Assembly (NCBI RefSeq): GCF_946902915.1
Contig: NZ_CAMPPY010000001.1
Span: 1 to 64,000 of the forward strand
DNA length: 64,000 nucleotides
Direction of reading: 5' to 3'
DNA from: Streptococcus sp. Marseille-Q5986
Lineage (GTDB): Bacteria; Bacillota; Bacilli; Lactobacillales; Streptococcaceae
Positions 39,824 to 49,205 of the stretch are shown one piece after another. The notes below the pieces were generated by a model, which was not told the DNA's origin, ran no database searches, and saw only the letters and a list, made by a program, of their open reading frames with translations. The translations under genes and the position numbers were made by a program. Numbering within the stretch: the stretch's first letter is position 1; every line of letters begins with the position of its first letter.

Positions 39824-40189
39824 ATGTATCGTGTTATAGAAATGTATGGGGACTTTGAACCGTGGTGGTTCATAGAAGGTTGGAAAGAAGATGTCCTCAT
39901 GAGTCAATCTTTTGATAAGTATTATGATGCTCTCAAATACTATAAAACTTGCTGGTTTAGATTGGAACAAGAATCCCCTCTTTATAAAAGTAGAAGTGAC
40001 TTGATGACCATTTTTTGGGATCCTGCAGACCAACGCTGGTGTGATGAGTGTGATGAGTATTTGCAGCAGTACCATTCTTTGGCTCTTTTACAAGATGGGC
40101 AAGTCATCCCCGATGAAAAGCTACGTCCAGGTTATGAAAAACAAACAGGTCAAGAAAAACACCGTTCTTGCCGCATGAAATGGAGATAA
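39824..40189 (+). CDS. DUF1033 family protein
   Basis: The 121-residue soluble protein is rich in Trp and Tyr (EMYGDFEPWWFIEGWKEDV at the N-terminus), contains RWCDECDEYLQQYHSLAL with a CxxC-like CDEC, and ends in a basic tail. It matches DUF1033, present upstream of comGA in most streptococci and lactococci. A TATAAT lies at 39793-39798. Function is unknown; conserved location suggests only a link by position to the competence operon, from which it is separated by a terminator. Confidence 0.82.
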   Translation: MYRVIEMYGDFEPWWFIEGWKEDVLMSQSFDKYYDALKYYKTCWFRLEQESPLYKSRSDLMTIFWDPADQRWCDECDEYLQQYHSLALLQDGQVIPDEKLRPGYEKQTGQEKHRSCRMKWR

Positions 40190-40217
40190 AAAAGTAACTT
40201 TTTAAGTTGCTTTTTTT
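40189..40217 (+). terminator. Terminator between DUF1033 gene and comGA
   Basis: AAAAAGTAACTT (40189-40200) pairs with AAGTTGCTTTTT (40204-40215, one G-U pair) and leads into the T-rich run that precedes the ComX box. Confidence 0.75.
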
Positions 40218-40223
40218 ATTTTT

Positions 40224-40231
40224 TGCGAATA
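40224..40231 (+). promoter_or_regulatory. ComX (sigma-X) promoter box of the comG operon
   Basis: TGCGAATA, preceded by a run of T residues, matches the streptococcal cin-box/com-box (TNCGAATA) used by the alternative sigma factor ComX. It lies 19 bases before the comGA start codon, the usual distance, and no normal -10 is present. The operon should thus be on only during competence. Confidence 0.88.
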
Positions 40232-40250
40232 GTTAGATAAGGAGGGCGGT

Positions 40251-41192
40251 ATGGTACAAGAAATTGCACAGAAAATTATTGCTACTGCGAAAGAAAAGAA
40301 GGCTCAGGATATCTATTTTATCCCCAAGGAAAAGTCCTATGAACTTCACATGAGGGTTGGAGATGAGCGGTGTCTAGTTGATTCCTATGAGTTTGATGTT
40401 TTAGCTGCTGTGATTAGTCATTTTAAGTTTGTGGCGGGTATGAATGTAGGAGAGAAGAGGCGTAGTCAGCTAGGGTCTTGTGACTATCAGCATGGGGAGA
40501 AGGCGTCTTCTCTGCGCTTGTCTACCGTGGGAGATTATCGGGGACATGAGAGTTTGGTCATTCGTTTGTTGCACGATGAGGAGCAGGAACTGCATTTCTG
40601 GTTTCAGGATATGAACGAACTGGGTGAGCGGTACAGGCAACGTGGTCTTTATCTTTTTGCTGGACCAGTCGGCAGTGGCAAGACAACCTTGATGCATGAA
40701 TTGGCCAAGTCCCTCTTTAAAGGACAGCAGGTCATGTCCATCGAAGATCCTGTTGAAATCAAGCAGGACGACATGCTCCAGTTGCAGTTGAACGAAGCAA
40801 TTGGACTAACCTATGAAAATCTGATCAAGCTTTCCTTACGGCATCGTCCTGATCTCTTGATTATCGGTGAAATTCGTGATAGCGAGACAGCGCGTGCAGT
40901 TGTCAGAGCCAGTTTGACAGGTGCGACAGTCTTTTCAACCATTCATGCCAAGAGTATCCGAGGAGTTTATGAACGCCTTCTGGAGTTGGGTGTGACGGAG
41001 GATGAATTAGCAGTTGTTCTGCAAGGAGTCTGCTACCAGAGATTAATCGGGGGAGGAGGAATCGTTGACTTTGCAAACAAAGACTATCAAGAACACCAGC
41101 CAACTAGCTGGAATGAGCAGATTGACCAGCTTCTTAAAGATGGACATATCACAAGTCTTCAGGCTGAAACGGAAAAAATTAGCTACAGCTAA
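40251..41192 (+). CDS. comGA: Competence pilus assembly ATPase ComGA (CglA)
   Basis: This cytoplasmic ATPase powers assembly of the type IV-like competence pilus. The 313-residue GspE/PilB-type protein has the Walker A motif GPVGSGKT (138-145), the Asp box IIGEIRDSETA and the His box STIHAKS. The short N-terminal domain is usual for ComGA. GGAGGGCGG before the ATG is a strong ribosome site. First gene of the comGA-GG operon, induced by ComX. Confidence 0.95.
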   Translation: MVQEIAQKIIATAKEKKAQDIYFIPKEKSYELHMRVGDERCLVDSYEFDVLAAVISHFKFVAGMNVGEKRRSQLGSCDYQHGEKASSLRLSTVGDYRGHESLVIRLLHDEEQELHFWFQDMNELGERYRQRGLYLFAGPVGSGKTTLMHELAKSLFKGQQVMSIEDPVEIKQDDMLQLQLNEAIGLTYENLIKLSLRHRPDLLIIGEIRDSETARAVVRASLTGATVFSTIHAKSIRGVYERLLELGVTEDELAVVLQGVCYQRLIGGGGIVDFANKDYQEHQPTSWNEQIDQLLKDGHITSLQAETEKISYS

Positions 41193-42156
41193 GCAGAAGA
41201 AAATCATCACCTTGTTTAACAACCTCTTTTCCAGTGGCTTTCATTTGGTGGAAATTATTTCTTTCTTGGGGAGAAGTGCCTTGCTGGAAAAGGACTATGT
41301 AGCCCAGATGCACCAGGGCTTGTCTCAGGGGAAATCTTTCTCAGAAATGATGAACAGCTTGGGCTTTTCAAGTGCTATTGTGACCCAATTATCTCTAGCT
41401 GAAGTGCATGGAAATCTTCACCTGAGTTTGGGAAAGATAGAAGAATATCTGGATAATCTGGCCAAGGTCAAGAAAAAACTAATTGAAGTAGCGACCTATC
41501 CCTTGATTTTGCTGGGTTTTCTTCTCTTAATTATGCTGGGACTCCGTAACTATCTATTACCACAACTGGATAGTAGCAATATTGCCACTCAAATTATCGG
41601 CAATCTGCCACAAATTTTTCTGGGACTAGTGCTGGTTTGCTCTCTATCTTTACTTTTAGCCCTCACTTTCTACAAAAGAAGTTCCAAGATGCGGTTCTTC
41701 TCGATGTTGGCACGGATTCCCTTTCTGGGAATCTTTGTCCAGACCTATCTGACAGCTTATTACGCGCGTGAATGGGGCAATATGATTTCACAGGGAATGG
41801 AGCTGACGCAGATTTTTCAAATCATGCAGGAACAAGGTTCCCAGTTCTTTAAAGAAATCGGTCAAGATTTGGCTCAAGCCCTGCAAAATGGCCGTGAATT
41901 TTCTCAAACCATAGCAACATATTCTTTCTTTAAAAAGGAGTTGAGTCTCATTATCGAGTATGGGGAAGTTAAGTCCAAGCTGGGTAGTGAGTTGGAAATC
42001 TATGCTGAAAAAACTTGGGAAGCCTTTTTTACCCGAGTCAACCGCACCATGAATTTGGTGCAGCCACTGGTTTTTATCTTTGTGGCACTGATTATCGTTT
42101 TACTTTATGCGGCAATGCTCATGCCCATGTATCAAAATATGGAGGTGAATTTTTAA
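41140..42156 (+). CDS. comGB: Competence pilus membrane platform protein ComGB (CglB)
   Basis: ComGB is the inner-membrane platform (GspF/PilC family) on which the DNA-uptake pilus is built. The 338-residue protein has two GspF-type halves with membrane helices near 150-175, 185-205 and 305-330. I start it at the ATG at 41140 (MDISQVFRLKRKKL), which matches the pneumococcal protein; the earlier in-frame codons lie inside comGA. It overlaps comGA by 53 bases. Confidence 0.92.
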   Translation: MDISQVFRLKRKKLATAKQKKIITLFNNLFSSGFHLVEIISFLGRSALLEKDYVAQMHQGLSQGKSFSEMMNSLGFSSAIVTQLSLAEVHGNLHLSLGKIEEYLDNLAKVKKKLIEVATYPLILLGFLLLIMLGLRNYLLPQLDSSNIATQIIGNLPQIFLGLVLVCSLSLLLALTFYKRSSKMRFFSMLARIPFLGIFVQTYLTAYYAREWGNMISQGMELTQIFQIMQEQGSQFFKEIGQDLAQALQNGREFSQTIATYSFFKKELSLIIEYGEVKSKLGSELEIYAEKTWEAFFTRVNRTMNLVQPLVFIFVALIIVLLYAAMLMPMYQNMEVNF

Positions 42157-42157
42157 C

Positions 42158-42484
42158 ATGAAAAAAATGATGACATTCTTGAAAAAAGCGAAAGTGAAGG
42201 CTTTCACGCTTGTGGAGATGTTGGTGGTCTTGCTCATTATCAGCGTACTTCTCTTGCTCTTTGTACCTAATCTGACCAAGCAAAAAGAAGCAGTCAACGA
42301 CAAAGGAAAAGCTGCTGTTGTTAAGGTGGTGGAAAGCCAGGCAGAACTTTATAGCTTAGATAAAAATAAAGATGCTACTCTGAGCAAGTTACAAGACGAT
42401 GGGCGAATCACAAAAGAACAGGCTAAAGCCTATAATGAATATTATACAAAAAATGGAGGAAAAAATCGTAAAGTCAATGATTAA
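42158..42484 (+). CDS. comGC: Major competence pilin ComGC (CglC)
   Basis: ComGC is the main pilin subunit of the competence pilus that captures DNA. The 108-residue precursor has a basic leader cut by the ComC/PilD peptidase at KA|FTLVE, with the +5 Glu needed for assembly, a hydrophobic helix (VEMLVVLLIISVLLLLF) and a charged C-terminal part. It starts one base after comGB. Confidence 0.93.
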   Translation: MKKMMTFLKKAKVKAFTLVEMLVVLLIISVLLLLFVPNLTKQKEAVNDKGKAAVVKVVESQAELYSLDKNKDATLSKLQDDGRITKEQAKAYNEYYTKNGGKNRKVND

Positions 42485-42881
42485 GGCTTTTACCATGCTG
42501 GAAAGTCTCTTGGTTTTGGGTCTTGTGAGTATTGTTGCCTTGGGCTTGTCTGACTCTGTCCAGTCCACTTTTGCGGTGGTAGAGGAGCAGATTTTCTTTA
42601 TGGAGTTTGAAGAACTCTATCGGGAAACCCAAAAACGCAGTCTAGCCAGTCAGCAAAAGACTAGTCTAAACTTAGATGGGCAGACGATCAGCAATGGCAG
42701 TCAAAAATTGACAGTTCCTAAAGGGATTCAGGCACCATCAGGTCAAAGTATTGCATTTGACCGAGCTGGGGGCAATTCGTCCCTGGCTAAGGTTGAATTT
42801 CAGACCAGCAAAGGAGCGATTCGCTATCAATTATATCTAGGAAATGGAAAAATTAAACGCACTAAGGAAACAAAAAATTAA
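42477..42881 (+). CDS. comGD: Minor competence pilin ComGD (CglD)
   Basis: The 134-residue minor pilin starts with MIKAFTMLESLLVLGLVS: a very short leader, a KA|FTMLE cleavage site with the +5 Glu, and a membrane helix. I prefer the ATG at 42477, which overlaps the end of comGC and matches the streptococcal form; an in-frame ATG at 42453 would add eight residues. Minor pilins prime pilus assembly. Confidence 0.88.
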   Translation: MIKAFTMLESLLVLGLVSIVALGLSDSVQSTFAVVEEQIFFMEFEELYRETQKRSLASQQKTSLNLDGQTISNGSQKLTVPKGIQAPSGQSIAFDRAGGNSSLAKVEFQTSKGAIRYQLYLGNGKIKRTKETKN

Positions 42882-43146
42882 GGCAGTAATCTTACTAGAA
42901 GCAGTAGTAGCTTTGGCTGTGTTTTCCAGCATTGCAACCCTCCTTTTGGGACAAATTCAAAAAAAGAGACAAGAAGAGGCAGAAATCTTGCAAAAGGAAG
43001 AAGTCTCACGTGTGGCGAAGATGGCTCTGCAGACAGGTCAAAATCAGGTAAACATAAACGGAGTTGAGATTCAGGTGTTTGCTAGTGAAAAAGGAGTGGA
43101 GGTTTATCATGGTTCAGAGAAGTTACTCGACCTTAAAGAGCAGTAA
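42844..43146 (+). CDS. comGE: Minor competence pilin ComGE (CglE)
   Basis: The 100-residue protein has a basic leader ending KIKA, then [22 protein letters not shown], a type IV pilin-like helix with a Glu at the expected +5 position, and a short C-terminal domain. It overlaps comGD by 38 bases and comGF by 38 bases. Confidence 0.88.
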   Translation: MEKLNALRKQKIKAVILLEAVVALAVFSSIATLLLGQIQKKRQEEAEILQKEEVSRVAKMALQTGQNQVNINGVEIQVFASEKGVEVYHGSEKLLDLKEQ

Positions 43147-43570
43147 GGTAAGAGCGTTCACTCTTTTAGAATCTCTGATTGCCCTTATCGTCATTAGCGG
43201 AGGCTTGCTCCTCTTTCAGGCTATGAGTCAGCTCCTCATTTCAGAAGTTCGCTACCAGCAACAAAGCGAGCAAAAGGAGTGGCTCTTATTTGTGGATCAG
43301 CTAGAGGCAGAGTTAGAGCGTTCGCAGTTTGACAAGGTAGAAGGCAATCGTCTCTACATGAGACAGGATGGAAAGGATATCTCTATAGGTCAGTCTAAAT
43401 CGGATGATTTTCGGAAAACCGATGCCAGTGGACGGGGCTATCAACCTATGATTTATGGACTCAAATCAGCTCAAATTACAGAGGAAAATCAATTGGTTCA
43501 CTTTCGTTTCCAATTTCAAAAAGGCTTAGAAAGGGAGTTCATCTATCGTGTGGAAAAAGCAAAAAGTTAA
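43109..43570 (+). CDS. comGF: Minor competence pilin ComGF (CglF)
   Basis: The 153-residue protein has the leader [16 protein letters not shown], cleavage site RA|FTLLE and a long hydrophobic helix, then a globular domain ending in VEKAKS. I start it at the ATG at 43109, as in the pneumococcal homologue; the frame upstream lies within comGE. Confidence 0.88.
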   Translation: MVQRSYSTLKSSKVRAFTLLESLIALIVISGGLLLFQAMSQLLISEVRYQQQSEQKEWLLFVDQLEAELERSQFDKVEGNRLYMRQDGKDISIGQSKSDDFRKTDASGRGYQPMIYGLKSAQITEENQLVHFRFQFQKGLEREFIYRVEKAKS

Positions 43571-43949
43571 GGCAGGCGTTCTCTTATATGCAGTTACCAT
43601 GGCAGCTATCTTTAGTCTTTTGTTGCAGTTTTATTTGAATCGGCAAGTAGCCCATTACAAAGACTTTGCCCTAAACAAAGAAAAGTTGGCAGCTTTTGCC
43701 ATGGCCAAACGAAGTAAGGATAAGGCTGATCAAGAAAGTGGAGAACAAGTCTTTAACTTAGGAAAAGTCAGGTATCAAAATACGAAAACAAGCTTAGTGA
43801 CGACGGTTCGTACGCCTAAGAGACAATATGATTTCATCTTTCCTTCAGTCAAAATCAAAGAAGAGAAAACGGATAAAAAGGAAGAGGTAGCGACTGATTC
43901 AAGCGAAAAAGTGGAGAAGAAAAAATCAGAAAAGAAAGAGAATCCCTAG
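43548..43949 (+). CDS. comGG: Minor competence pilin ComGG (CglG)
   Basis: The 133-residue protein begins at a GTG within the end of comGF. Its leader KKQKVKA is followed by [21 protein letters not shown], so the +5 residue is Tyr rather than Glu, as I remember for the pneumococcal CglG. The last 30 residues are a highly charged Lys/Glu tail. It completes the pilus operon. Confidence 0.88.
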   Translation: MWKKQKVKAGVLLYAVTMAAIFSLLLQFYLNRQVAHYKDFALNKEKLAAFAMAKRSKDKADQESGEQVFNLGKVRYQNTKTSLVTTVRTPKRQYDFIFPSVKIKEEKTDKKEEVATDSSEKVEKKKSEKKENP

Positions 43950-43981
43950 CCAACCAAGCTACTTTGTGCTAAACTAAAAAT

Positions 43982-44572
43982 ATGAAACATGATTTTAACC
44001 ACAAAGCAGAAACTTTTGATTCCCCTAAAAACATCTTCCTAGCAAACTTGGTTTATCAAGCGGTCGAGAAACAGATTGCTCTTCTATCAGACAAAGAAAT
44101 TTTGGATTTCGGTGGAGGGACGGGGCTATTATCCTTACCTCTGACCAAACAAGCCAAGTTCGTCACTCTTGTAGACATTTCTGAGAAAATGCTGGGGCAA
44201 GCTCGTTTGAAAGCGGAGCGACAAGAAATCAAGAATATCCAGTTTCTGGAGCAAGATTTACTGGCAAATCCCTTGGAGTAACAATTTGACCTGATTGTTG
44301 TCAGTCGGGTTCTTCACCATATGCCTGATTTGGATGCGGCTATCTCACTGTTTCATCAACATTTGAAGGAAGATGGACAACTCCTACTTGCTGATTTTAC
44401 CAAGACGGAGGCCAACCATCATGGATTTGAATTGCCTGAACTGGAAAACAAGCTAATTGAGCATGGTTTTTCATCTTTGCATAGTCAGATTCTCTATAGT
44501 GCCGAAGACTTGTTTCAAGGAAATTATTCAGAACTCTTTTTAACTGTAGCCCAAAAATCACTCGCTGACTAA
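43982..44572 (+). pseudogene. Class I SAM methyltransferase gene with an internal TAA
   Basis: The frame encodes a short class I methyltransferase: MKHDFNHKAETFDSPKN, the SAM-binding LDFGGGTGLLSL motif (about 40-51) and VVSRVLHHMPDLDAAI. A TAA at 44279-44281 (codon 100) interrupts it in the same frame, after which the protein continues normally to 44572. One base change, for example from AAA, would restore a full 196-residue protein. The gene lies in its normal place behind comGG. It may be a pseudogene, may be read in low amounts by stop-codon suppression, or may be a sequence error. Confidence 0.82.
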
Positions 44573-44587
44573 AGCAGTGATTTTTTC
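44553..44587 (+). terminator. Terminator overlapping the methyltransferase stop codon
   Basis: AAAAATCACT (44553-44562) and AGTGATTTTT (44576-44585) pair, with an inner GC/GC pair, and end in T residues. Confidence 0.75.
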
Positions 44588-44630
44588 TCTTCAGATGGAA
44601 AAAAGGAAGGAAATTTGATAAGATAGGAAT

Positions 44631-45584
44631 ATGGATTTTGAAAAAATTGAACAAGCTTATATGTATTTACTAGAGAATATCCGAGTCATCCAAAGTGATT
44701 TGGCGACCAACTTTTATGACGCCTTGGTGGAGCAAAACAGCATCTATTTGGATGGTGAGACTGAGCTAAATCAGATCAAGGAGAACAATCAGGATCTTAA
44801 GCGTTTAGCACTACGCAAAGAAGAATGGCTCAAGACCTACCAGTTTCTCTTGATGAAGGCAGGCCAAACGGAGCCCTTACAGGTCAATCACCAGTTTACA
44901 CCAGATGCCATTTCCCTCCTCTTGGTACTTGTTGTAGAAGAGTTGTTTAAACAAGAGGAAATTAGCATCCTTGAAATAGGTTCTGGAATGGGAATTCTGG
45001 GTGCTACTTTCTTGACTTCTCTTGCTAAAAAAGTAGATTACTTGGGAATCGAAGTGGATGACTTGTTGATTGATTTGGCAGCTAGTATGGCAGATGTAAT
45101 CGGTTTGCAGGCTGGTTTTGCCCAAGGCGACGCCGTTCGTCCACAAATGCTTAAAGAAAGTGATGTGGTCATTAGCGACTTGCCTGTTGGCTATTACCCA
45201 GACGATGCCACCGCTTCGCGCTATCAAGTTGCTTCTAGTCAAGAGCATACCTATGCCCACCATTTGCTCATGGAACAAGGCCTCAAGTACCTTAAGTCAG
45301 ATGGTTATGCTATTTTTCTAGCTCCGAGTGATTTATTGACCAGCCCTCAAAGTGACTTATTAAAAGGGTGGCTCAAAGATGAAGTGAGTCTGGCTGCTAT
45401 CATCACTCTGCCAGAGGATATTTTCTCAACTGCAAGCCAAGCTAAAAGTATTTTTGTCTTACAGAAGAAAAGAGACAAGGAAATAGAATCCTTTGTTTAC
45501 CCTCTTACTAGCTTGCAAGATCCGTCAGTATTGTTGACCTTTAAAGAAAATTTTCAAAAATGGACTCAAGGTACTGAAATATAA
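44631..45584 (+). CDS. Class I SAM-dependent methyltransferase (YtxK-like N6-adenine type)
   Basis: The 317-residue protein has an alpha-helical N-terminus and a methyltransferase domain with LEIGSGMGILGATFL (SAM site, about 113-127) and DLPVGYYP in place of the NPPY/DPPY catalytic motif, as in the YtxK family, which lies between comG and ackA in most streptococci and bacilli. The real target is unknown. No ribosome site is obvious apart from AAGGAAGG 25 bases upstream. Confidence 0.85.
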   Translation: MDFEKIEQAYMYLLENIRVIQSDLATNFYDALVEQNSIYLDGETELNQIKENNQDLKRLALRKEEWLKTYQFLLMKAGQTEPLQVNHQFTPDAISLLLVLVVEELFKQEEISILEIGSGMGILGATFLTSLAKKVDYLGIEVDDLLIDLAASMADVIGLQAGFAQGDAVRPQMLKESDVVISDLPVGYYPDDATASRYQVASSQEHTYAHHLLMEQGLKYLKSDGYAIFLAPSDLLTSPQSDLLKGWLKDEVSLAAIITLPEDIFSTASQAKSIFVLQKKRDKEIESFVYPLTSLQDPSVLLTFKENFQKWTQGTEI

Positions 45585-45596
45585 AATAGATTTTGT

Positions 45597-45619
45597 TATA
45601 ATAGTTGAAAACGCTTAAA
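45597..45619 (+). promoter_or_regulatory. ackA promoter with cre-like site
   Basis: -10 TATAAT (45597-45602) is followed at once by TTGAAAACGCTTAAA (45605-45619), which matches the cre consensus except at the penultimate C. CcpA control of ackA is established in other Gram-positive bacteria; here the position just downstream of the -10 would suit repression. Confidence 0.6.
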
Positions 45620-45635
45620 AAAGAGGTATCATCTT

Positions 45636-46826
45636 ATGACAAAAACAATTGCAATCAATGCAGGAAGTTCAAGTTTGAAATGGCAATTATACTTAATGCC
45701 AGAAGAAAAAGTATTGGCGAAAGGTTTGATTGAACGTATCGGTTTGAAAGATTCAATTTCAACTGTAAAATTTGACGGCCGTTCTGAACAACAAATTCTT
45801 GATATTGAAAATCATACACAAGCCGTTAAAATTTTATTGGATGACTTGATTCGTTTCGATATTATCAAGGCTTATGACGAGATTACAGGTGTTGGACATC
45901 GTGTTGTTGCTGGTGGAGAATATTTCAAAGAATCAACAGTTGTTGAGGGAGATGTGATAGAAAAAGTTGAGGAGTTGGGACTCTTGGCTCCTCTACACAA
46001 CCCGGCCAATGCAGCAGGTGTTCGTGCCTTCAAGGAATTGTTGCCCGACATTACCAGTGTAGTTGTTTTTGATACTTCCTTCCACACAAGTATGCCAGAG
46101 AAAGCTTATCGCTACCCTCTACCAACAAAATATTACACAGAAAACAAGGTTCGTAAATACGGTGCTCATGGTACAAGTCACCAGTTTGTAGCAGGAGAAG
46201 CAGCAAAACTCTTGGGACGTCCATTAGAAGATTTGAAACTGATTACCTGCCATATTGGTAATGGGGCTTCTATCACAGCTGTTAAGGGTGGGAAGTCTGT
46301 AGATACTTCTATGGGATTCACACCACTTGGCGGTGTGATGATGGGAACTCGTACAGGAGATATTGACCCTGCCATCATCCCTTATCTCATGCAATATACA
46401 GAGGATTTCAATACTCCAGAAGATATTAGTCGCATTCTCAATCGTGAATCAGGTCTTTTGGGAGTTTCTGCTAATTCTAGCGATATGCGCGATATAGAAG
46501 TAGCTGTAGCAGAAGGGAATCACGACGCCAGCTTGGCTTATGAAATGTATGTTGACCGTATCCAAAAACATATCGGTCAGTACCTTGCAGTCTTAAATGG
46601 GGCAGATGCCATTGTTTTCACAGCAGGTGTTGGTGAAAATGCAGCAAATTTCCGTCGTAATGTAATCTCAGGAATTTCGTGGTTTGGTTGTGATGTTGAT
46701 GATGAAAAGAATGTCTTTGGTGTGACTGGAGACATCTCAACGGATGCAGCGAAAATCCGTGTCTTGGTTATTCCAACAGATGAGGAATTAGTTATTGCCC
46801 GTGACGTTGAACGCTTGAAAAAATAA
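45636..46826 (+). CDS. ackA: Acetate kinase
   Basis: AckA interconverts acetyl phosphate plus ADP and acetate plus ATP, giving energy in overflow metabolism and setting acetyl-phosphate levels. The 396-residue protein starts [16 protein letters not shown], contains DTSFH (active-site Asp) and [11 protein letters not shown] and ends with [13 protein letters not shown]. An AGAGGT site precedes the ATG. It is a single-gene unit with its own promoter and terminator. Confidence 0.97.
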   Translation: MTKTIAINAGSSSLKWQLYLMPEEKVLAKGLIERIGLKDSISTVKFDGRSEQQILDIENHTQAVKILLDDLIRFDIIKAYDEITGVGHRVVAGGEYFKESTVVEGDVIEKVEELGLLAPLHNPANAAGVRAFKELLPDITSVVVFDTSFHTSMPEKAYRYPLPTKYYTENKVRKYGAHGTSHQFVAGEAAKLLGRPLEDLKLITCHIGNGASITAVKGGKSVDTSMGFTPLGGVMMGTRTGDIDPAIIPYLMQYTEDFNTPEDISRILNRESGLLGVSANSSDMRDIEVAVAEGNHDASLAYEMYVDRIQKHIGQYLAVLNGADAIVFTAGVGENAANFRRNVISGISWFGCDVDDEKNVFGVTGDISTDAAKIRVLVIPTDEELVIARDVERLKK

Positions 46827-46857
46827 GTAAATACACGTAAAATTTGATTGTGAAAAG

Positions 46858-46888
46858 AAGTTGGGAAAGAGATTTTCCGGCTTTTTTT
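46858..46888 (+). terminator. Terminator after ackA
   Basis: AAGTTGGGAAA pairs with TTTTCCGGCTT around GAGA, followed by seven T residues. Confidence 0.8.
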
Positions 46889-46937
46889 ATGCAGAAAATG
46901 TCTAAAACCTTGCTGTTATTGGCTTTTTTAAAAAATA

Positions 46938-46946
46938 TGGTATAAT
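46938..46946 (+). promoter_or_regulatory. Extended -10 promoter of the rnpA operon
   Basis: TGG then TATAAT (46941-46946) lies 29 bases before the rnpA start codon. Confidence 0.65.
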
Positions 46947-46975
46947 AGTAGTAATTTAATAGATGGAGTTGAGTT

Positions 46976-47347
46976 TTGAAGAAAAGCTTTCGTGTAAAAA
47001 GAGAGAAAGATTTTAAGGCGATTTTCAAGGACGGAACGAGTTTTGCCAATCGAAAATTTGTTGTCTACCAATTGGAAAACCAGCAAAACCATTTTCGAGT
47101 AGGACTGTCCGTCAGCAAAAAGCTGGGGAATGCAGTTACCAGAAATCAAATTAAGAGACGGATCCGACACATTCTACAAAGTGTAAAAGGGAGTCTGGTA
47201 GAGCATGTCGATTTTGTCGTGATTGCCCGAAAAGGGGTGGAAACCTTGGAATATGCAGAGATGGAGAAAAATCTACTCCACGTATTAAAGTTATCAAAGA
47301 TTTACCAGGAAGGAAATGGGAGTGAAAAAGAAACTACAGTTGACTAG
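46976..47347 (+). CDS. rnpA: Ribonuclease P protein component
   Basis: RnpA binds the RNase P RNA and helps trim tRNA 5' ends. The 123-residue basic protein begins at a TTG seven bases after GGAG, giving [17 protein letters not shown], and carries the family signature [12 protein letters not shown] (about 58-69). rnpA, yidC and jag form one operon, a standard order in Firmicutes, with rpmH not present here. Confidence 0.95.
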   Translation: MKKSFRVKREKDFKAIFKDGTSFANRKFVVYQLENQQNHFRVGLSVSKKLGNAVTRNQIKRRIRHILQSVKGSLVEHVDFVVIARKGVETLEYAEMEKNLLHVLKLSKIYQEGNGSEKETTVD

Positions 47348-48149
47348 TTTGTTGGGCTTGTCCTTGTTTATCATGACGGCCTGTGCAACAAATAGTACAG
47401 CTAGCGATATAACAGCAGACTCGACAGATTTTTGGAGTAAATTCGTCTATTTTTTTGCTGAAATTATCCGCTTTTTGTCCTTTGACATTAGTATCGGAGT
47501 GGGGATTATCCTCTTTACGATCTTGATTCGGACGATTCTATTACCAGTCTTTCAGACACAGATGGTTGCCTCTAGAAAAATGCAAGAGGCTCAACCACGC
47601 ATCAAGGCTTTGCGAGAGCAATATCCGGGTCGTGATATGGAAAGTAGAACCAAGCTAGACCAGGGGATGCGCAAGGTTTATAAAGAGTTAGGGATCAAGC
47701 ATTCATCCTCTCTCTGGCCAATTTTAATACAAATGCCGGTCCTCTTGGCTTTGTTCCAAGCCTTGAGTCGAGTGGAATTTTTAAAAACAGGGCATTTCTT
47801 ATGGGTGAACCTAGGGGGAGTAGATACAAGCTTTATCCTTCCGATTTTGGCGGCAGTCTTTACCTTCTTGAGCAGTTGGTTATCAAATAAGGCTTTGCCT
47901 GAAAGAAGTGGAGCTATGACAGGGATGATGTACGGGATGCCGGTACTGATCTTTATCTTTGCCATCTCTGCGCCTAGTGGAGTCGCCTTGTACTGGGCAG
48001 TATCCAATGCTTATCAAGTTTTGCAAACCTATTTCTTGAACAATCCTTTCAAGATTATTGCTGAAAGAGAAGCGGTAGTCCAAGCAGAAAGAGATTTAGA
48101 AGGCAAGAAGAGAAGAGCCTTGAAGAAAGCACAGAAAAAGAAAAAATAA
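47322..48149 (+). CDS. yidC: Membrane protein insertase YidC1 (lipoprotein form)
   Basis: YidC inserts and folds membrane proteins alone or with SecYEG. The protein has a lipoprotein-type signal peptide with lipobox MTAC (Cys about 21), five membrane helices in the Oxa1/YidC core and a basic Lys/Arg tail that binds ribosomes. I use the GTG at 47322, giving [12 protein letters not shown] as in pneumococcus; an ATG two codons earlier (47316) is possible. It overlaps the end of rnpA by about 25 bases. Confidence 0.93.
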   Translation: MKKKLQLTSLLGLSLFIMTACATNSTASDITADSTDFWSKFVYFFAEIIRFLSFDISIGVGIILFTILIRTILLPVFQTQMVASRKMQEAQPRIKALREQYPGRDMESRTKLDQGMRKVYKELGIKHSSSLWPILIQMPVLLALFQALSRVEFLKTGHFLWVNLGGVDTSFILPILAAVFTFLSSWLSNKALPERSGAMTGMMYGMPVLIFIFAISAPSGVALYWAVSNAYQVLQTYFLNNPFKIIAEREAVVQAERDLEGKKRRALKKAQKKKK

Positions 48150-48163
48150 GGAGGAATCTGGTA

Positions 48164-49150
48164 ATGGTATTATTTACAGGTTCAACGGTTGAAGAAGCAA
48201 TCCAAAAAGGGTTGAAAGAATTAGACATTCCAAGAATGAAGACCCACATCAAGGTTGTTTCAAAAGAGAAAAAAGGTTTCTTGGGCTTGTTTGGTAAGAA
48301 GCCAGCTCAAGTTGATATCGAAGCAATCAGTGAAACAACAGTGATTAAAGCCAATCAACAGGCTGTCAAGGGTGTTCCAAAAGAAGTCAATGAAAAGAAT
48401 GAACCAGTGAGAACCGTCAGTGAAGCAACGGTTGATTTGGGGCATGTAGTTGAAGCGATTAAGAAGATTGAAGAAGAAGGTAAAGGTGTCTCTGAAGAGG
48501 TCAAGGCTGAAATCTTGAAAAATGAAAAGCATGCCAGCACGATTTTGGAAGAAACAGGTCATATTTCAATTTTAAATGAACTGCAAGCAGAAGATGCTAC
48601 TGAGGAAGTTGAGGCTGCTCCAGAAAAAGAAGTTGAAACGCAAGAAGTAGCGAGCCAATCGTTGGAAGACTTGGGCTTGAAAGTAGAGCCAAGTTATGAT
48701 ACCGAACAAGTGGCAACAGAAGTAGCTAGCTACGTTCAAACCATTGTGGATGATATGGATGTTGAAGGTACGATTTCAAGCGACTACAATCGCCGCACCA
48801 TCAATCTTCAAATTGACACTAATGAACCAGGCCGGATTATCGGCTACCACGGAAAAGTCTTGAAAGCTCTTCAACTGTTAGCGCAAAATTACCTTTACAA
48901 TCGCTATTCAAGAACCTTCTACATCACAATCAATGTCAATGATTACGTTGAACACCGTGCAGAAGTCTTGCAAACCTACGCTCAAAAATTGGCGACTCGC
49001 GTTTTAGAAGAAGGACGTAGCCAACAAACAGATCCAATGTCAAATAGCGAACGCAAGATTATCCATCGCATTATTTCACGCATGGATGGCGTGACGAGTT
49101 ACTCTGAAGGTGACGAGCCAAATCGCTATGTTGTCGTAGATGCAGAATAA
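48164..49150 (+). CDS. jag: RNA-binding protein Jag/KhpB
   Basis: Jag (also called KhpB or EloR) binds RNA with KhpA and controls cell elongation; in pneumococcus it is a StkP substrate, so it links to the kinase encoded at 9.9 kb. The 328-residue protein has a Jag-N domain (about 1-50, FTGSTVEEAIQKGLKEL and GFLGLFGKKPA), a long acidic linker (about 60-185), a KH domain with GRIIGYHGKVLKAL and a C-terminal R3H domain (RxxxH in SNSERKIIHRIISRMDGV). Confidence 0.94.
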   Translation: MVLFTGSTVEEAIQKGLKELDIPRMKTHIKVVSKEKKGFLGLFGKKPAQVDIEAISETTVIKANQQAVKGVPKEVNEKNEPVRTVSEATVDLGHVVEAIKKIEEEGKGVSEEVKAEILKNEKHASTILEETGHISILNELQAEDATEEVEAAPEKEVETQEVASQSLEDLGLKVEPSYDTEQVATEVASYVQTIVDDMDVEGTISSDYNRRTINLQIDTNEPGRIIGYHGKVLKALQLLAQNYLYNRYSRTFYITINVNDYVEHRAEVLQTYAQKLATRVLEEGRSQQTDPMSNSERKIIHRIISRMDGVTSYSEGDEPNRYVVVDAE

Positions 49151-49157
49151 GCAAAGT

Positions 49158-49182
49158 AAAATCAGGTTCATCCTGATTTTTT
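49158..49182 (+). terminator. Terminator after jag
   Basis: AAAATCAGG pairs with CCTGATTTT around TTCAT, followed by T residues. Confidence 0.75.
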
Positions 49183-49205
49183 GCTAGGAAAGGAAAGATT
49201 CAGAT

